A stretch of DNA of 64,000 nucleotides from Bacteroidales bacterium (GTDB lineage Bacteria > Bacteroidota > Bacteroidia > Bacteroidales > F082), in the NCBI GenBank assembly GCA_017632935.1, contig JAGBQJ010000023.1, positions 62,001 to 126,000 of the forward strand. The letters are read 5' to 3'. This document shows, piece by piece, positions 26,128 to 35,439 of the stretch. The translations under genes were made by a program, and so were the position numbers. The number at the start of each line of letters is the position of its first letter. Position 1 is the stretch's first letter. The notes under the pieces were generated by a model, which searched no databases, was not told the origin of the DNA, and was given only the letters and a program-made list of their open reading frames with translations.

Positions 26128-26628
26128 ATGAAAAGAATCATCCCCATCCTCTTTTGTTGTCTCTTGGCCTTGGCTGCCTGCCAGAAGAAAAACGCCTCGC
26201 TGTTTCGCGGCGACTATAGCTTCAAGATCTCGGGCAGCGTCACCTTGGACGAAATCGATGCTAATGACGAGCCAGCATCTTATACCATCAGCCTGCCCAA
26301 TGAGATAGGACAATTGGAAATCAGTGAACTAGGAAACGGTAAAGACAGCGTCCTAGTGGTGATGAACACCATGGGCGGCGAGGTCGTGGTCACCCACGCC
26401 TACTGCCAAGACAACGAAATCTTCCTGCGTGACTTCACCAAGAACACGCTGATTTTCACGGGTGACTCGCTCACCTTGAAGAACGACCTGCGCGTCAGTG
26501 CCAAGGGACAGATGTATGAGGACAACACACTGATCCTCAATATGACTTACGAAGGTGAAGCAGAAAGCAACGAACGCAGCTTCAAGGTGTATGGCGACGA
26601 TATCCGCATGGCAGCGATAAGGAACTAA
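26128..26628 (+). CDS. Small lipoprotein, first gene of an RND efflux operon
   Basis: 166 residues from ATG at 26128. Lipobox LAAC (Cys18). The mature part is a compact beta-rich domain with no recognised family. It ends 4 bp before the membrane fusion protein gene, so it is in the same operon. It may be an accessory of the pump or an unrelated envelope protein. Confidence 0.7.
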   Translation: MKRIIPILFCCLLALAACQKKNASLFRGDYSFKISGSVTLDEIDANDEPASYTISLPNEIGQLEISELGNGKDSVLVVMNTMGGEVVVTHAYCQDNEIFLRDFTKNTLIFTGDSLTLKNDLRVSAKGQMYEDNTLILNMTYEGEAESNERSFKVYGDDIRMAAIRN

Positions 26629-26632
26629 CGCT

Positions 26633-27682
26633 ATGAAAACAAGACATATCTTTTGGTTTTTGCCCCTGTTGTTGGTAGGCTGCGCCGACACCGACCCAAG
26701 CCAGCTCAAGGAGAAACTTATCGGCGGTCCCGCTAAGGAGCGTGTCATCGCCGTAGGGGTGCAACGTATCGACACTGTGGGCGGCTTGGTACGCAACAGC
26801 TATCCAGGCTATCTTGAGGAAGGCAACACCGTTGACATCAGCTTCAAATATGGCGGCACCTTGCAGACGCTCAATGTGAAAGAAGGTAGTACTGTGCGTA
26901 AAGGTCAAGTGTTGGCACGTGTGTCGTCGCCACAGATGGAGAGCACCCAGCGCTCGGCGCAAGCCACCCTCGAACAAGCCCAAGACGCTTACGACCGACT
27001 GAAAAAAGTGCACGACAACGGCAGTCTCCCCGAGATTAAATGGCGCGAGATGGTCGCTAACCTCGAGAAGGCCCAGGCCGCCCTCGACTTGGCCAATGCC
27101 ATGCTGCAAGACAACACCGTCACGGCACCGTTCAACGGCACCGTTACCAACCTGAGTGCCGTGGTGGGTGAGAGCATCACCCCGCTGAAACCCATCATGC
27201 GCATCATCAGCACCGAAGGCTTGGTGGTGAAGATCAGCGTGCCGGAGAACGAAATCTCCAAGGTGCAAATCGGCGACACGGCACAAATCCTCATCCCCGC
27301 TCTCAATGACCGCCGCTGCAAAGGCCATATCCTCGAAAAGAACATGACCGCCTCGCTGCTCACACATAGCTATCCTGTCAAAGTTCTCATCGACGAAAAA
27401 GATACCGCTTTTGCTCCCGGTATGATTGCCAAGGTGGTTTTGAGCGCGGATGTCGACAACGGCATCGTTGTTCCCGCCAACGCGGTCTTGATCAACAACG
27501 CTGGCAAATTTGTTTGGGTTGCCAAAGATGGTCGCGCGACACGACAAAGTATCACCATCTCGGGCTATTCGGGCACGGGCGTGGTGGTGAGCGAAGGTCT
27601 GCATGGCGGCGACTTGGTCATCGTGGAAGGATATCAGAAGATTAGTGAAGGAATGAAAGTGGAATGCGGAATGCAGAATTAA
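26633..27682 (+). CDS. RND efflux periplasmic adaptor (membrane fusion protein)
   Basis: 349 residues. Lipobox LVGC (Cys17). HlyD/AcrA-type order: half-lipoyl (VDISFKYGGTLQTLNVKEGSTVRKGQVLARV), alpha hairpin (~100-145), second half-lipoyl (VTAPFNGTVTNLSAVVGESI), beta barrel and membrane-proximal domain. Links the inner-membrane pump to TolC. The last codons (ECGMQN) lie inside a dispersed repeat at 27661-27694. Next gene starts 25 bp later. Confidence 0.93.
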   Translation: MKTRHIFWFLPLLLVGCADTDPSQLKEKLIGGPAKERVIAVGVQRIDTVGGLVRNSYPGYLEEGNTVDISFKYGGTLQTLNVKEGSTVRKGQVLARVSSPQMESTQRSAQATLEQAQDAYDRLKKVHDNGSLPEIKWREMVANLEKAQAALDLANAMLQDNTVTAPFNGTVTNLSAVVGESITPLKPIMRIISTEGLVVKISVPENEISKVQIGDTAQILIPALNDRRCKGHILEKNMTASLLTHSYPVKVLIDEKDTAFAPGMIAKVVLSADVDNGIVVPANAVLINNAGKFVWVAKDGRATRQSITISGYSGTGVVVSEGLHGGDLVIVEGYQKISEGMKVECGMQN

Positions 27683-27694
27683 GAATGTGGAATT
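27661..27694. repeat. Dispersed GAATGCAGAATT repeat overlapping a gene end
   Basis: Units GGAATGCGGAATGCAGAATT and AAGAATGTGGAATT span the adaptor stop codon (27680-27682). Same family as 7490-7512 and 21775-21871. Confidence 0.65.
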
Positions 27695-27707
27695 AGCGTG
27701 AGGAGTG

Positions 27708-30700
27708 ATGAATAGGCTAAAAGTCGATAAGGGAATCATCGGAGGCAGCATACGGCGGCAGAGAATCGTCTGGGTCGTCGTAGCCGTCATCGTGGCCTTT
27801 GGCATCTATGCCCTCGTCGACATGAAGAAAGACGAGTTTCCTGCCTATACCATCCGTCTGGGCATCGTGGCAGGCGTGTATCCCGGCGCCAACTCCGAAG
27901 AGGTGGAGGCCCAGCTTACCAAGCCCCTCGAACAGATGCTGTTTGAAATGCCCGAAGTCGACCGAAAGAACACCTATTCCGTCACCAAGGAAGGGATGTG
28001 CTACATCTACACCAGCCTCGACGAGTCGGTGAAAGACAAGGACATCGCCTGGTCGAAAATCCGGCATAAAATCAACGAGTCCAAGGCGTTGAACTTCCCA
28101 GCGGGCGTGTTGGCCATTGCCGTCATCGATGACTTCGGCAATACCTCTTCGCTGCTCATCGCCATGGAGTCGGCCGACAAGACTTACCGCGAGATGCATG
28201 ACTACACCGATGACCTCACCCACCGCCTACGCGCCATCCCCGAGATGGGCAACGTCCGCGTGATGGGCGAACAACACGAAGAGATCGCTGTCACGGTCGA
28301 CAAGGAGAAGCTCTCGTTCTATGGCATCAGCCCCAACACGCTCATGCTGCAATACGCCTCGCAAGGCCTGCTGACCACCACGGGCACCATGCAGACGGAT
28401 GACTTCGACCAGCCGCTGCACATCGAGAATCCTATGGTCAGCGAGCAGGAGCTTGAAGAGCAAATCATTTACTCCGATGCAGCGGGTAACACCATCCGCC
28501 TGCGCGATGTGGCCACCGTCGAACGCCGTATGGCCGAGCCATCAAAGGTGGTCAACTTCAATGGTAACGACGCTTTGATCATTAGCGTGGAGATGCGTAA
28601 GGGCTACAACATCGTGGCCTTCGGTAGGGAAGTGGAGAAGGTACTCTCCGAGTTTAAGGCTACCTTGCCTGACAGCGTGAAGCTCTACCGCATCACCGAC
28701 CAACCCAAGGTGGTGCAGAAATCCGTCAGCTCGTTCCTCCGCGACCTGCTTATCTCCATGATTGTAGTCATCGTGGTCATGCTGTTGCTCTTCCCCTTCC
28801 GCACCGCCCTTATCGCCAGTTCGGGTCTGCCCATCTGTACGGCATTCAGCATCGGGATGATGTATTTGTTTGGCATCGAGTTGAATACCGTCACTTTGGC
28901 CGCCCTCATCGTCGTGCTTGGTATGATTGTCGACGACTCTATCATCAATATTGATGGTTATATCGATAAGTTGAGTCAAGGCTACAAGCCTTTCGATGCT
29001 GCCGTAAGCAGCGCCAAGGAGCTCTTCATGCCCATGTTCATTGCTACGGCTGCCATCGCCTGTATGTTCTTCCCGATGACACGTATCATCACGGGGCCTC
29101 TGGGTGAGTTTGTGCAGCTTTTCCCCTGGACCGTCGCCTTCTCGCTGATGGCATCGTTGGCCTACGCCATGCTGGTCATCCCGGGATTGGAGATTATGTT
29201 CATCAAGCCGGAAGACAAACCGCGGCACAACGGCTTCGTAAGGGTGCAGATGCGGTTTTTCAGCTTCCTGCAGCGCATTTACGACAAGATGCAGAGCCAC
29301 TGCTTCAAGCATCCCTTGTTCACCATCGGCATGGGTATCGTTTCCATCGTGCTCGGTGTGCTGATGTTCTTGGCTTTGCATGTGCAGATGATGCCTATGG
29401 CGGAGCGCGACTGCTTCGCCGTCGAGATTCGCCTGCCCGAAGGCAGCAGCCTCGAAGCCACTACGCGTGTCAGCGATTCATTGCAGCACATGATGCTTGC
29501 CGACAAGCGCGTCACCTCTGTGACGGCTTTCATCGGGGAGAGCGCCCCGCGTTTCCATGTGACCTACTCGCCCAGCATCCCCGCCTCCAACCTGTCGCAA
29601 CTCATCGTCAACACCACCTCGAAACAGACCACCGAGGCCCTGTTGAAAGAGTGGGATGACAATTATTCCTATCACTTCCCGGAAGCATACGTGCGTTTCC
29701 GACAGCTTGACTACCAAGCCGTGGCAACACCCGTTGAGGTCTACGTCTATGGCGATGACTACACCAAGACCGCCCCAGTGGCGCAACAAATCAAAGATTA
29801 TATGCTTACCTTGGATCATGAGTTGCGTTGGGTGCACACCGATTATGACGAACAGCTGCCGGCGGTGAAGGTGACCATGAAACCAGAAGAATGCGCCCGC
29901 TTGGGACTCACCAAAGGCTTCCTTTCCTTGGACCTGGCCAGTAGCCTTAACGGTCAACCCTTGACCACCGTCTGGGAAGACAGCCGAGGCATTCCCGTGA
30001 GGTTGTACTCCCAGCAAAACTATGATCCTAACGACTACGAATCTGTCCAAAACCAGCTGATCCCCACCATGGTGCCTGGCACCAATGTGCCGCTCCGTCA
30101 GGTGGCCGACATCAGCCCTGAATGGCATCCTGCCGAGTTGGTACACCGCAACGGCAAGAACGCCATCACCGTGGCTGCCGATATGAAGTTCTGGCGATCG
30201 CAGACGGTGAGCATGAAGAAGATACAGCAGTACATCAATACGGAAATCACACCCAACCTACCCGAAGGAGTGAGTATCGAATACGGTGGCCTGTCATCGC
30301 TCAATACGAGTGTCATCCCGCAGCTGCTGAAGAGTCTGATTGCCGCCATCTTGGTGCTGTTGGTGTTCCTGGTGGCCTATTTCAAGAAGCTGAATTTGGC
30401 CATCCTCACCTTGGGTTCCAGTGCCTTGTGTATGTTTGGTGCGTTCTTCGGCGAGTGGCTCTTCGGCCTTGACTTCGGCATGACCTCTTTGTTGGGTATC
30501 GTCAGCTTGATCGGTATCATCATGCGAAACGGCATCGTCATGTACGAATATGCCGAGACGCTCCGCACCGATGATGGCTTGCCCACTAAGGAAGCTGCTA
30601 TGAAGGCTGGCAGTCGCCGTATGCGGCCCATCTTCCTCACCTCAGCCACCACTGCCTTGGGTGTGCTGCCGATGATCATCTCCCGCAACCCACTATGGAT

Positions 30701-30806
30701 GCCTATGGGTGTGGTCATTTGCTTTGGTGTGGTGCTCTCGATGGTCATTATTCTGGCCGTGATGCCGGTGATGTATTGGCAAATCTTTAGAAGGAGCAAG
30801 TCATGA
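27708..30806 (+). CDS. RND family efflux pump, inner-membrane subunit
   Basis: 1032 residues from ATG at 27708; a GTG three bases earlier is in frame, and AGGAG lies just upstream. AcrB-type (HAE) permease with TM1 near 20-40, two large periplasmic loops and TM blocks at ~335-500 and ~855-1025. The proton-relay TM4 motif GMIVDDSIINIDG is conserved. Exports small molecules using the proton gradient; substrate unknown. Its stop overlaps the TolC gene start by four bases (ATGA). Confidence 0.95.
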   Translation: MNRLKVDKGIIGGSIRRQRIVWVVVAVIVAFGIYALVDMKKDEFPAYTIRLGIVAGVYPGANSEEVEAQLTKPLEQMLFEMPEVDRKNTYSVTKEGMCYIYTSLDESVKDKDIAWSKIRHKINESKALNFPAGVLAIAVIDDFGNTSSLLIAMESADKTYREMHDYTDDLTHRLRAIPEMGNVRVMGEQHEEIAVTVDKEKLSFYGISPNTLMLQYASQGLLTTTGTMQTDDFDQPLHIENPMVSEQELEEQIIYSDAAGNTIRLRDVATVERRMAEPSKVVNFNGNDALIISVEMRKGYNIVAFGREVEKVLSEFKATLPDSVKLYRITDQPKVVQKSVSSFLRDLLISMIVVIVVMLLLFPFRTALIASSGLPICTAFSIGMMYLFGIELNTVTLAALIVVLGMIVDDSIINIDGYIDKLSQGYKPFDAAVSSAKELFMPMFIATAAIACMFFPMTRIITGPLGEFVQLFPWTVAFSLMASLAYAMLVIPGLEIMFIKPEDKPRHNGFVRVQMRFFSFLQRIYDKMQSHCFKHPLFTIGMGIVSIVLGVLMFLALHVQMMPMAERDCFAVEIRLPEGSSLEATTRVSDSLQHMMLADKRVTSVTAFIGESAPRFHVTYSPSIPASNLSQLIVNTTSKQTTEALLKEWDDNYSYHFPEAYVRFRQLDYQAVATPVEVYVYGDDYTKTAPVAQQIKDYMLTLDHELRWVHTDYDEQLPAVKVTMKPEECARLGLTKGFLSLDLASSLNGQPLTTVWEDSRGIPVRLYSQQNYDPNDYESVQNQLIPTMVPGTNVPLRQVADISPEWHPAELVHRNGKNAITVAADMKFWRSQTVSMKKIQQYINTEITPNLPEGVSIEYGGLSSLNTSVIPQLLKSLIAAILVLLVFLVAYFKKLNLAILTLGSSALCMFGAFFGEWLFGLDFGMTSLLGIVSLIGIIMRNGIVMYEYAETLRTDDGLPTKEAAMKAGSRRMRPIFLTSATTALGVLPMIISRNPLWMPMGVVICFGVVLSMVIILAVMPVMYWQIFRRSKS

Positions 30807-32155
30807 AGAAGTGTATCATCATATTAGGTCTGTTGTTGTCTTTGTCGGCTTTTGCCCAAGAACCTGACAAAACACGGCTTTCGGTGCAGGACTGCATTGA
30901 CATGGCCTTGGAAAACAACATTGAGCTGAAGAACAGCCAGTTGGAAATTGACAAGGCAAGAGCAACGAAGGATGAAGCCAGAGCAGAATACTTCCCCACA
31001 GTGTCGGCCCAAGCCTTGGCTTTTGATGCCTTGAATCCAATGATTTCATTCGGTATCGAGGACATCGACAATGCCCAACTGCGGCAACTTCTTTATACCC
31101 TTTATGCTGAATATGGTGCCAACATGGGCATAGACAAAGAGTATTCCTTTGTGCAAAACGGTGTGATGCTTAACGCGATGGCGACCGAACCCATCTATGC
31201 AGGTGGTCGTATTCGCAATGGCAACAAATTGGCCAAGTTGGGCATTGATGCCGCTGAGACGCAAGCGAAAGAGAAGGAAGATGCAGTGTGCCTGCAAACC
31301 GAGACGTTCTATTGGCAAATCGTGGCCTTGCAAGAAAAACTGGCCACCTTAGATCAGCTCGACCGGCTTTTGGATACGCTCGACAAAGACTTATCGGGTG
31401 CCATCGAAGCAGGCTTGGCTATGCCCACTGACCAATACAAGCTGAAGGTGAAACAAAACGAGAGCCAACTCAACCGCAAGAAGGTTACCGACGGCATCAC
31501 TTTGCTCAAGATGGCTTTGGCGCAATACATCGGTGCCGACTGGCAGACGATGACCCTTTCCGACACCTTGGACATGGAGACCGAGCCTACGGCCTATTAC
31601 CGACAACCCAATGAAGCGGTGTCGTTGCGCAACGAAAGCCATCTCCTTGACCTCTCGATAGAAGCCGAAAAACTGAAAAAGAAGATGACCCTGGGCGAGG
31701 CCTTGCCTTCCTTGGTAGTGGGTGGCAGCGCAAACTATCACACCATCTTTGAAAACACCAAGCCCAATGCGATGGTTTTCGCCGTGCTGCAGGTGCCTAT
31801 CACTGACTGGCACAAGACCTCCATCAAGCTGAAGAAGCACAACCTCGACACCGAAATGGCTGAAAACACCCGTCGCGACCTCACCGAGAAAATGGAGCTG
31901 CAGACCAACCAGGCATGGTTTAACCTAGAACAGAGTTGGTTGCGCATCACCATGGCGCAGACAGCCCTCAACGATGCCGAAGCCAACCTGAAAGTCACGC
32001 AAGACTATTACGAGGCTGGTTTGGTAGCCCTCTCCGACCTTCTTGAAGCTCAGACCTTGCTCAAGCAAAGCCGCGATGAGCTCACCGATAGCAGGGTAGA
32101 GTATCGGATTAATTTGGTGAGGTATAAAGCATTGGTGAAAGGGATCGAGAAATAA
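30803..32155 (+). CDS. TolC-family outer-membrane efflux protein
   Basis: 450 residues. Signal peptide to about residue 19 (SAFAQ). Two OEP repeats made of long helices, with LSVQDCIDMALENNIELKNSQLEIDKA at the start and DYYEAGLVALSDLLEAQTLL near the end, both typical of TolC. Last gene of the lipoprotein-adaptor-pump-channel operon. Confidence 0.93.
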   Translation: MKKCIIILGLLLSLSAFAQEPDKTRLSVQDCIDMALENNIELKNSQLEIDKARATKDEARAEYFPTVSAQALAFDALNPMISFGIEDIDNAQLRQLLYTLYAEYGANMGIDKEYSFVQNGVMLNAMATEPIYAGGRIRNGNKLAKLGIDAAETQAKEKEDAVCLQTETFYWQIVALQEKLATLDQLDRLLDTLDKDLSGAIEAGLAMPTDQYKLKVKQNESQLNRKKVTDGITLLKMALAQYIGADWQTMTLSDTLDMETEPTAYYRQPNEAVSLRNESHLLDLSIEAEKLKKKMTLGEALPSLVVGGSANYHTIFENTKPNAMVFAVLQVPITDWHKTSIKLKKHNLDTEMAENTRRDLTEKMELQTNQAWFNLEQSWLRITMAQTALNDAEANLKVTQDYYEAGLVALSDLLEAQTLLKQSRDELTDSRVEYRINLVRYKALVKGIEK

Positions 32156-32244
32156 ACCCTATTTAAAAACCACGCTATCCTAAAGTTTCGCCGCTACGAG
32201 TATGCCTCGTTAGAATAACATATAAACAACAGCCTTATTGCAGA

Positions 32245-32706
32245 TTATGTCAATCTCTCAATAAGCTCACCATACTGTGGGAACTCGTGCATCAGAGTGT
32301 CTTTTTGTCCAAGCTCGAAGTTTTCGAAACTGAAGGCTGGAGCCACGGCACAACCTACCAAACAGAAGCCCTTTTTCGAGGGGATTTCGGCGGCAAACCA
32401 CTGCTCAGGATGGATGACCACCTGCATCTCGCCGTCGGGCGACAGATGGTGAACCGTAAAATTCCCATCGGTATCGATAACGTAAAGATTGAGCGGCTCG
32501 CCAGCATGATAGTACCAAATCTCCGTCACGCAATGCAACCGGTGGAAAGCCGACTTGTCGCTGCCAGTGAGCATGTAATAGATAGTGGATATTTCCTTTT
32601 TGCCGGAACCGTCGTTGCCGTAAAGTTGACGATAGTAGCCGCCTTCTGGATGCGGTGCCAACAGGAGTTTCTCGATAATACTTTGATATTCAGTATCTCT
32701 TGCCAT
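32245..32706 (-). CDS. Cupin family protein (DUF985)
   Basis: 153 residues, matching the family length. The start LAPHPEGGYYRQLY, the core FHRLHCVTEIWYYHAGEPL and HPEQWFAAE are characteristic of the cupin_5/DUF985 family; several His residues could bind metal. The biochemical role is unknown. Divergent from the C10 protease gene. Confidence 0.88.
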   Translation of the reverse strand: MARDTEYQSIIEKLLLAPHPEGGYYRQLYGNDGSGKKEISTIYYMLTGSDKSAFHRLHCVTEIWYYHAGEPLNLYVIDTDGNFTVHHLSPDGEMQVVIHPEQWFAAEIPSKKGFCLVGCAVAPAFSFENFELGQKDTLMHEFPQYGELIERLT

Positions 32707-32727
32707 GTGTTCAAATCATTATGGCTG

Positions 32728-32735
32728 CAAAAGTA
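32728..32735 (-). promoter_or_regulatory. -7 element of the cupin gene
   Basis: Minus strand reads TACTTTTG, 21 bp before the cupin ATG at 32706. Confidence 0.5.
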
Positions 32736-32757
32736 CACTTTTTCTGGCTATTTTCAG

Positions 32758-32765
32758 TATCTTTG
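32758..32765 (+). promoter_or_regulatory. -7 element of the C10 protease gene
   Basis: TATCTTTG, exact consensus, 24 bp before the ATG at 32790. Back to back with the cupin promoter. Confidence 0.5.
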
Positions 32766-32789
32766 CGGCACTAACCAAATTTAGGTCAA

Positions 32790-33869
32790 ATGCAGAAAGT
32801 TCTTTCCCTCTTGTTCTTGTTTTGCGCCTTGACGGGTTGGGCGCAAACGCCTCACCTTAAAACCGTGGAAATTCCAGATGCTGCCACTCCGTCGCTTCGT
32901 GCGGATGGCTTTCTGGGTTCGCACTGGACGCAGGATTATCCCTACAATCAGCTTTGTCCAAGAGACCCGGTGAATAACAATTCCTATAGCTATGCTGGAT
33001 GTCCTGCTATTGCAATGGGGCAGATTATCAATTATTTGCGCACGACACAAGACACCCGCTTTTCCGATGACGATGACTATGCCCATAACTATGCCGGACG
33101 GAATTACACGATTGACGATGATTGGGAAACATTGCTTTTTCCGTCATTTCCAGAGTTGAACGAGATGTTGGATTCCGTTGATGCCACTTTCGAGCGTGGT
33201 GAACGACTTCCTGACGAGTTGGCAGCTGCCGTGGTTTTTGCTTGCGGCACAGCCCTCACGCAGGTCTATACCTCGGAAGGGTCTGGCACTTTTTATGTAG
33301 ATCAGGCGTTTGAAGCCTACCAACGCTTTGGCTTTACGGACTGCCAGCTGTTTCGTACCCCAGATTCCGTTATGTATGCCACTTTGATCTCTAATTTGCA
33401 AGCAGGTTACCCCGCCCATCTGGCTGTTGAAGACCCCTCGGGACAGTACGGCCACAATGTCGTGGTCGATGGCTATCGCGAAGAGGACGGCAAGTTCCAT
33501 ATCAACTTCGGCTACGGTGGTTCTTTGGACAACTGGTACGACATCCCCGACCCAAATTTTTATTACGGAATGACCAAGGTGGAAGGCATCATTTTGAATA
33601 TCATTCCCAAAGACGGGCCTTTGTCAATTCACGAATCAGCCCAACAACAGCCACTGGAAGTTTATCCCAATCCTGTTTCCGATGTTCTCTATCTGAAAAA
33701 CCTTCCTTGTGAGCGAGTGGAGTATGCCATTTTCAATGTCTTGGGACAAGAAGTGACTTCGGGCGCTTCTTGTGGAACGATTTCCGTTGCAGCATTGGAA
33801 AAGGGACTCTATTGCTTGCAGATTAAGGGTGAAAACTACTGTAAAGCAGCGAAATTCATTGTGAAGTAA
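32790..33869 (+). CDS. Secreted C10 (streptopain-type) cysteine protease with T9SS domain
   Basis: 359 residues. Signal peptide 1-18 (GWAQ). C10 peptidase domain ~43-275 with the nucleophile Cys71 in SYAGCPAIAMGQI and His222 in GQYGHNVVVDGY. The usual large inhibitory propeptide (Spi domain) of SpeB-like proteases is absent; only ~25 residues precede the catalytic domain. A T9SS type A sorting domain (288-359, LEVYPNPVSDVLYL, ending KFIVK) directs it to the surface. It ends 12 bp from the convergent flippase gene. Confidence 0.9.
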   Translation: MQKVLSLLFLFCALTGWAQTPHLKTVEIPDAATPSLRADGFLGSHWTQDYPYNQLCPRDPVNNNSYSYAGCPAIAMGQIINYLRTTQDTRFSDDDDYAHNYAGRNYTIDDDWETLLFPSFPELNEMLDSVDATFERGERLPDELAAAVVFACGTALTQVYTSEGSGTFYVDQAFEAYQRFGFTDCQLFRTPDSVMYATLISNLQAGYPAHLAVEDPSGQYGHNVVVDGYREEDGKFHINFGYGGSLDNWYDIPDPNFYYGMTKVEGIILNIIPKDGPLSIHESAQQQPLEVYPNPVSDVLYLKNLPCERVEYAIFNVLGQEVTSGASCGTISVAALEKGLYCLQIKGENYCKAAKFIVK

Positions 33870-33881
33870 TACGAGAAATAA

Positions 33882-35384
33882 TTATTTTCTCTTCTTTATC
33901 CAGCCCAATACTCCCTTCACCAAGTCCTTCTCCATCCAGCAGATGAAGGCGCAGAAGACCAACAGCAGACCTGTGTTCACCACTAAGGTCCAGGCTTTGC
34001 TGTCGATGGTGATGTATTTCTGGGCAAAGAACAAGCCTAAGGCAATGGCAAAATACAGGAAGGCCGACTTCAAATCGTATGGTATAGGCGCCTTCTTTTG
34101 CCCGACAAAATAAGACAGTATCATACAGGTGCCATAGCCTGCAAAACCGCCCCAAGCGCAAGCCATATAGCCGTATTTGGGCACAAAGATAAAGTTGATG
34201 GCCAGCAACACCGCACAGCCTATGGCCGAGAAGATAGCTCCCCACCAAGTCTGGTCAATAAGTTTATACCAGAAAGAAAGGTTGAAATAGATGCCCATGA
34301 AGATTTCGGCCATCATCACGATGGGAATGACACCTAATCCCTCGCGGTAATCTTCACCCACAAAATGCTGCAAGAGCGGCATGTACATCACCACGGCGAG
34401 AAAAGCCAACAGCGTGAAGATGATGAAGTATTTCATCACCTTGGCTTGAGTCTCCTTATCGGCAGTATCACGCTTGCCGCCAAAGACAAAAGGCTCATAG
34501 GCGTAGCGAAAAGCCTGGGTAATCATCGCCATAATCATGGCAATCTTCACGCAAGCGCCATAGATACCCAGTTGGGCATCGCCTTCTTTAGTGGGAACGA
34601 TGTAGCGGTAACAAATCTTGTCGGCCACCTGGTTGAGAATGCCCGCCAAACCCAAGAGCAACAGCGGCCAAGTATAACGCAACATCCGTTTCAGCAAGTC
34701 CTTGTCGAGACCATAACGCAGCTTTTTCAGTTCAGGGATAAAACCGAGCGTGATCAAACAGGTGCAGATCAGGTTGACAAAGAAAATATAACCAACTTGA
34801 TAATAGTTTTCATACCAACCCATCAAGCCGGGACAACTAACTTTCAGCTTTGGTGCTAACAGGAAGATGAACAAGTTCATCCCGATGCTCATGAAGATGA
34901 ACAACAGCTTTAGAGCAGCGAACTTGAGCGGACGATTCTCGTATCTAAGTCTGGCAAAAAGTATGGCCTGGAAGGCATCGAAACCCACGATAATCGCCAT
35001 AATCTCCACAAACTCGGGATGTTCGGCATAATGCAGCGCGTTGGAAATGGGTTTCAGAAAAATGCTGACCAATATGATGAACACCAAGGACACAAAACCT
35101 ACCGCTATACCCGCCGTCGAAAAGGTCTTGTTGGGATCAGCCCCTTCCTTATTGGCAAAACGGAAGAAGGTGGTCTCCATGCCGAAGGTCAGGATGACCA
35201 AAAGCAGGGCGGTGTAGGCGTAAAAGTTGGTGACGAGACCGTAGGCGGCAGGACCACCGGCCTCAGCGCAGATTTTGTAGGTATAAAGGGGCACCAGCAG
35301 GTAGTTCAAGAACCTGCCGATAATGCTGCTCAAGCCGTAAATGGCGGTTTGCTTCGCCAGGGAACCTAATTTGTTTTCTGCCAT
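33882..35384 (-). CDS. Polysaccharide flippase, MOP/Wzx type
   Basis: 500 residues from ATG at 35384 (MAENKLGSLAKQ). An in-frame codon at 35465 is rejected because it lies inside the preceding kinase gene and upstream of a -7 element. About 12-14 membrane segments and the opening TAIYGLSSIIGRFLNYLLVPLYT, typical of oligosaccharide flippases. It probably moves lipid-linked glycans across the inner membrane. Confidence 0.88.
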   Translation of the reverse strand: MAENKLGSLAKQTAIYGLSSIIGRFLNYLLVPLYTYKICAEAGGPAAYGLVTNFYAYTALLLVILTFGMETTFFRFANKEGADPNKTFSTAGIAVGFVSLVFIILVSIFLKPISNALHYAEHPEFVEIMAIIVGFDAFQAILFARLRYENRPLKFAALKLLFIFMSIGMNLFIFLLAPKLKVSCPGLMGWYENYYQVGYIFFVNLICTCLITLGFIPELKKLRYGLDKDLLKRMLRYTWPLLLLGLAGILNQVADKICYRYIVPTKEGDAQLGIYGACVKIAMIMAMITQAFRYAYEPFVFGGKRDTADKETQAKVMKYFIIFTLLAFLAVVMYMPLLQHFVGEDYREGLGVIPIVMMAEIFMGIYFNLSFWYKLIDQTWWGAIFSAIGCAVLLAINFIFVPKYGYMACAWGGFAGYGTCMILSYFVGQKKAPIPYDLKSAFLYFAIALGLFFAQKYITIDSKAWTLVVNTGLLLVFCAFICWMEKDLVKGVLGWIKKRK

Positions 35385-35409
35385 GGGTCGCTGTTTGAAT
35401 TCAGAAACG

Positions 35410-35417
35410 CAAAGGTA
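35410..35417 (-). promoter_or_regulatory. -7 element of the flippase gene
   Basis: Minus strand reads TACCTTTG, 25 bp before the flippase ATG, in the 55-bp gap after the kinase gene. Confidence 0.5.
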
Positions 35418-35439
35418 TGAATAAATGTTGTAGTTTGAA

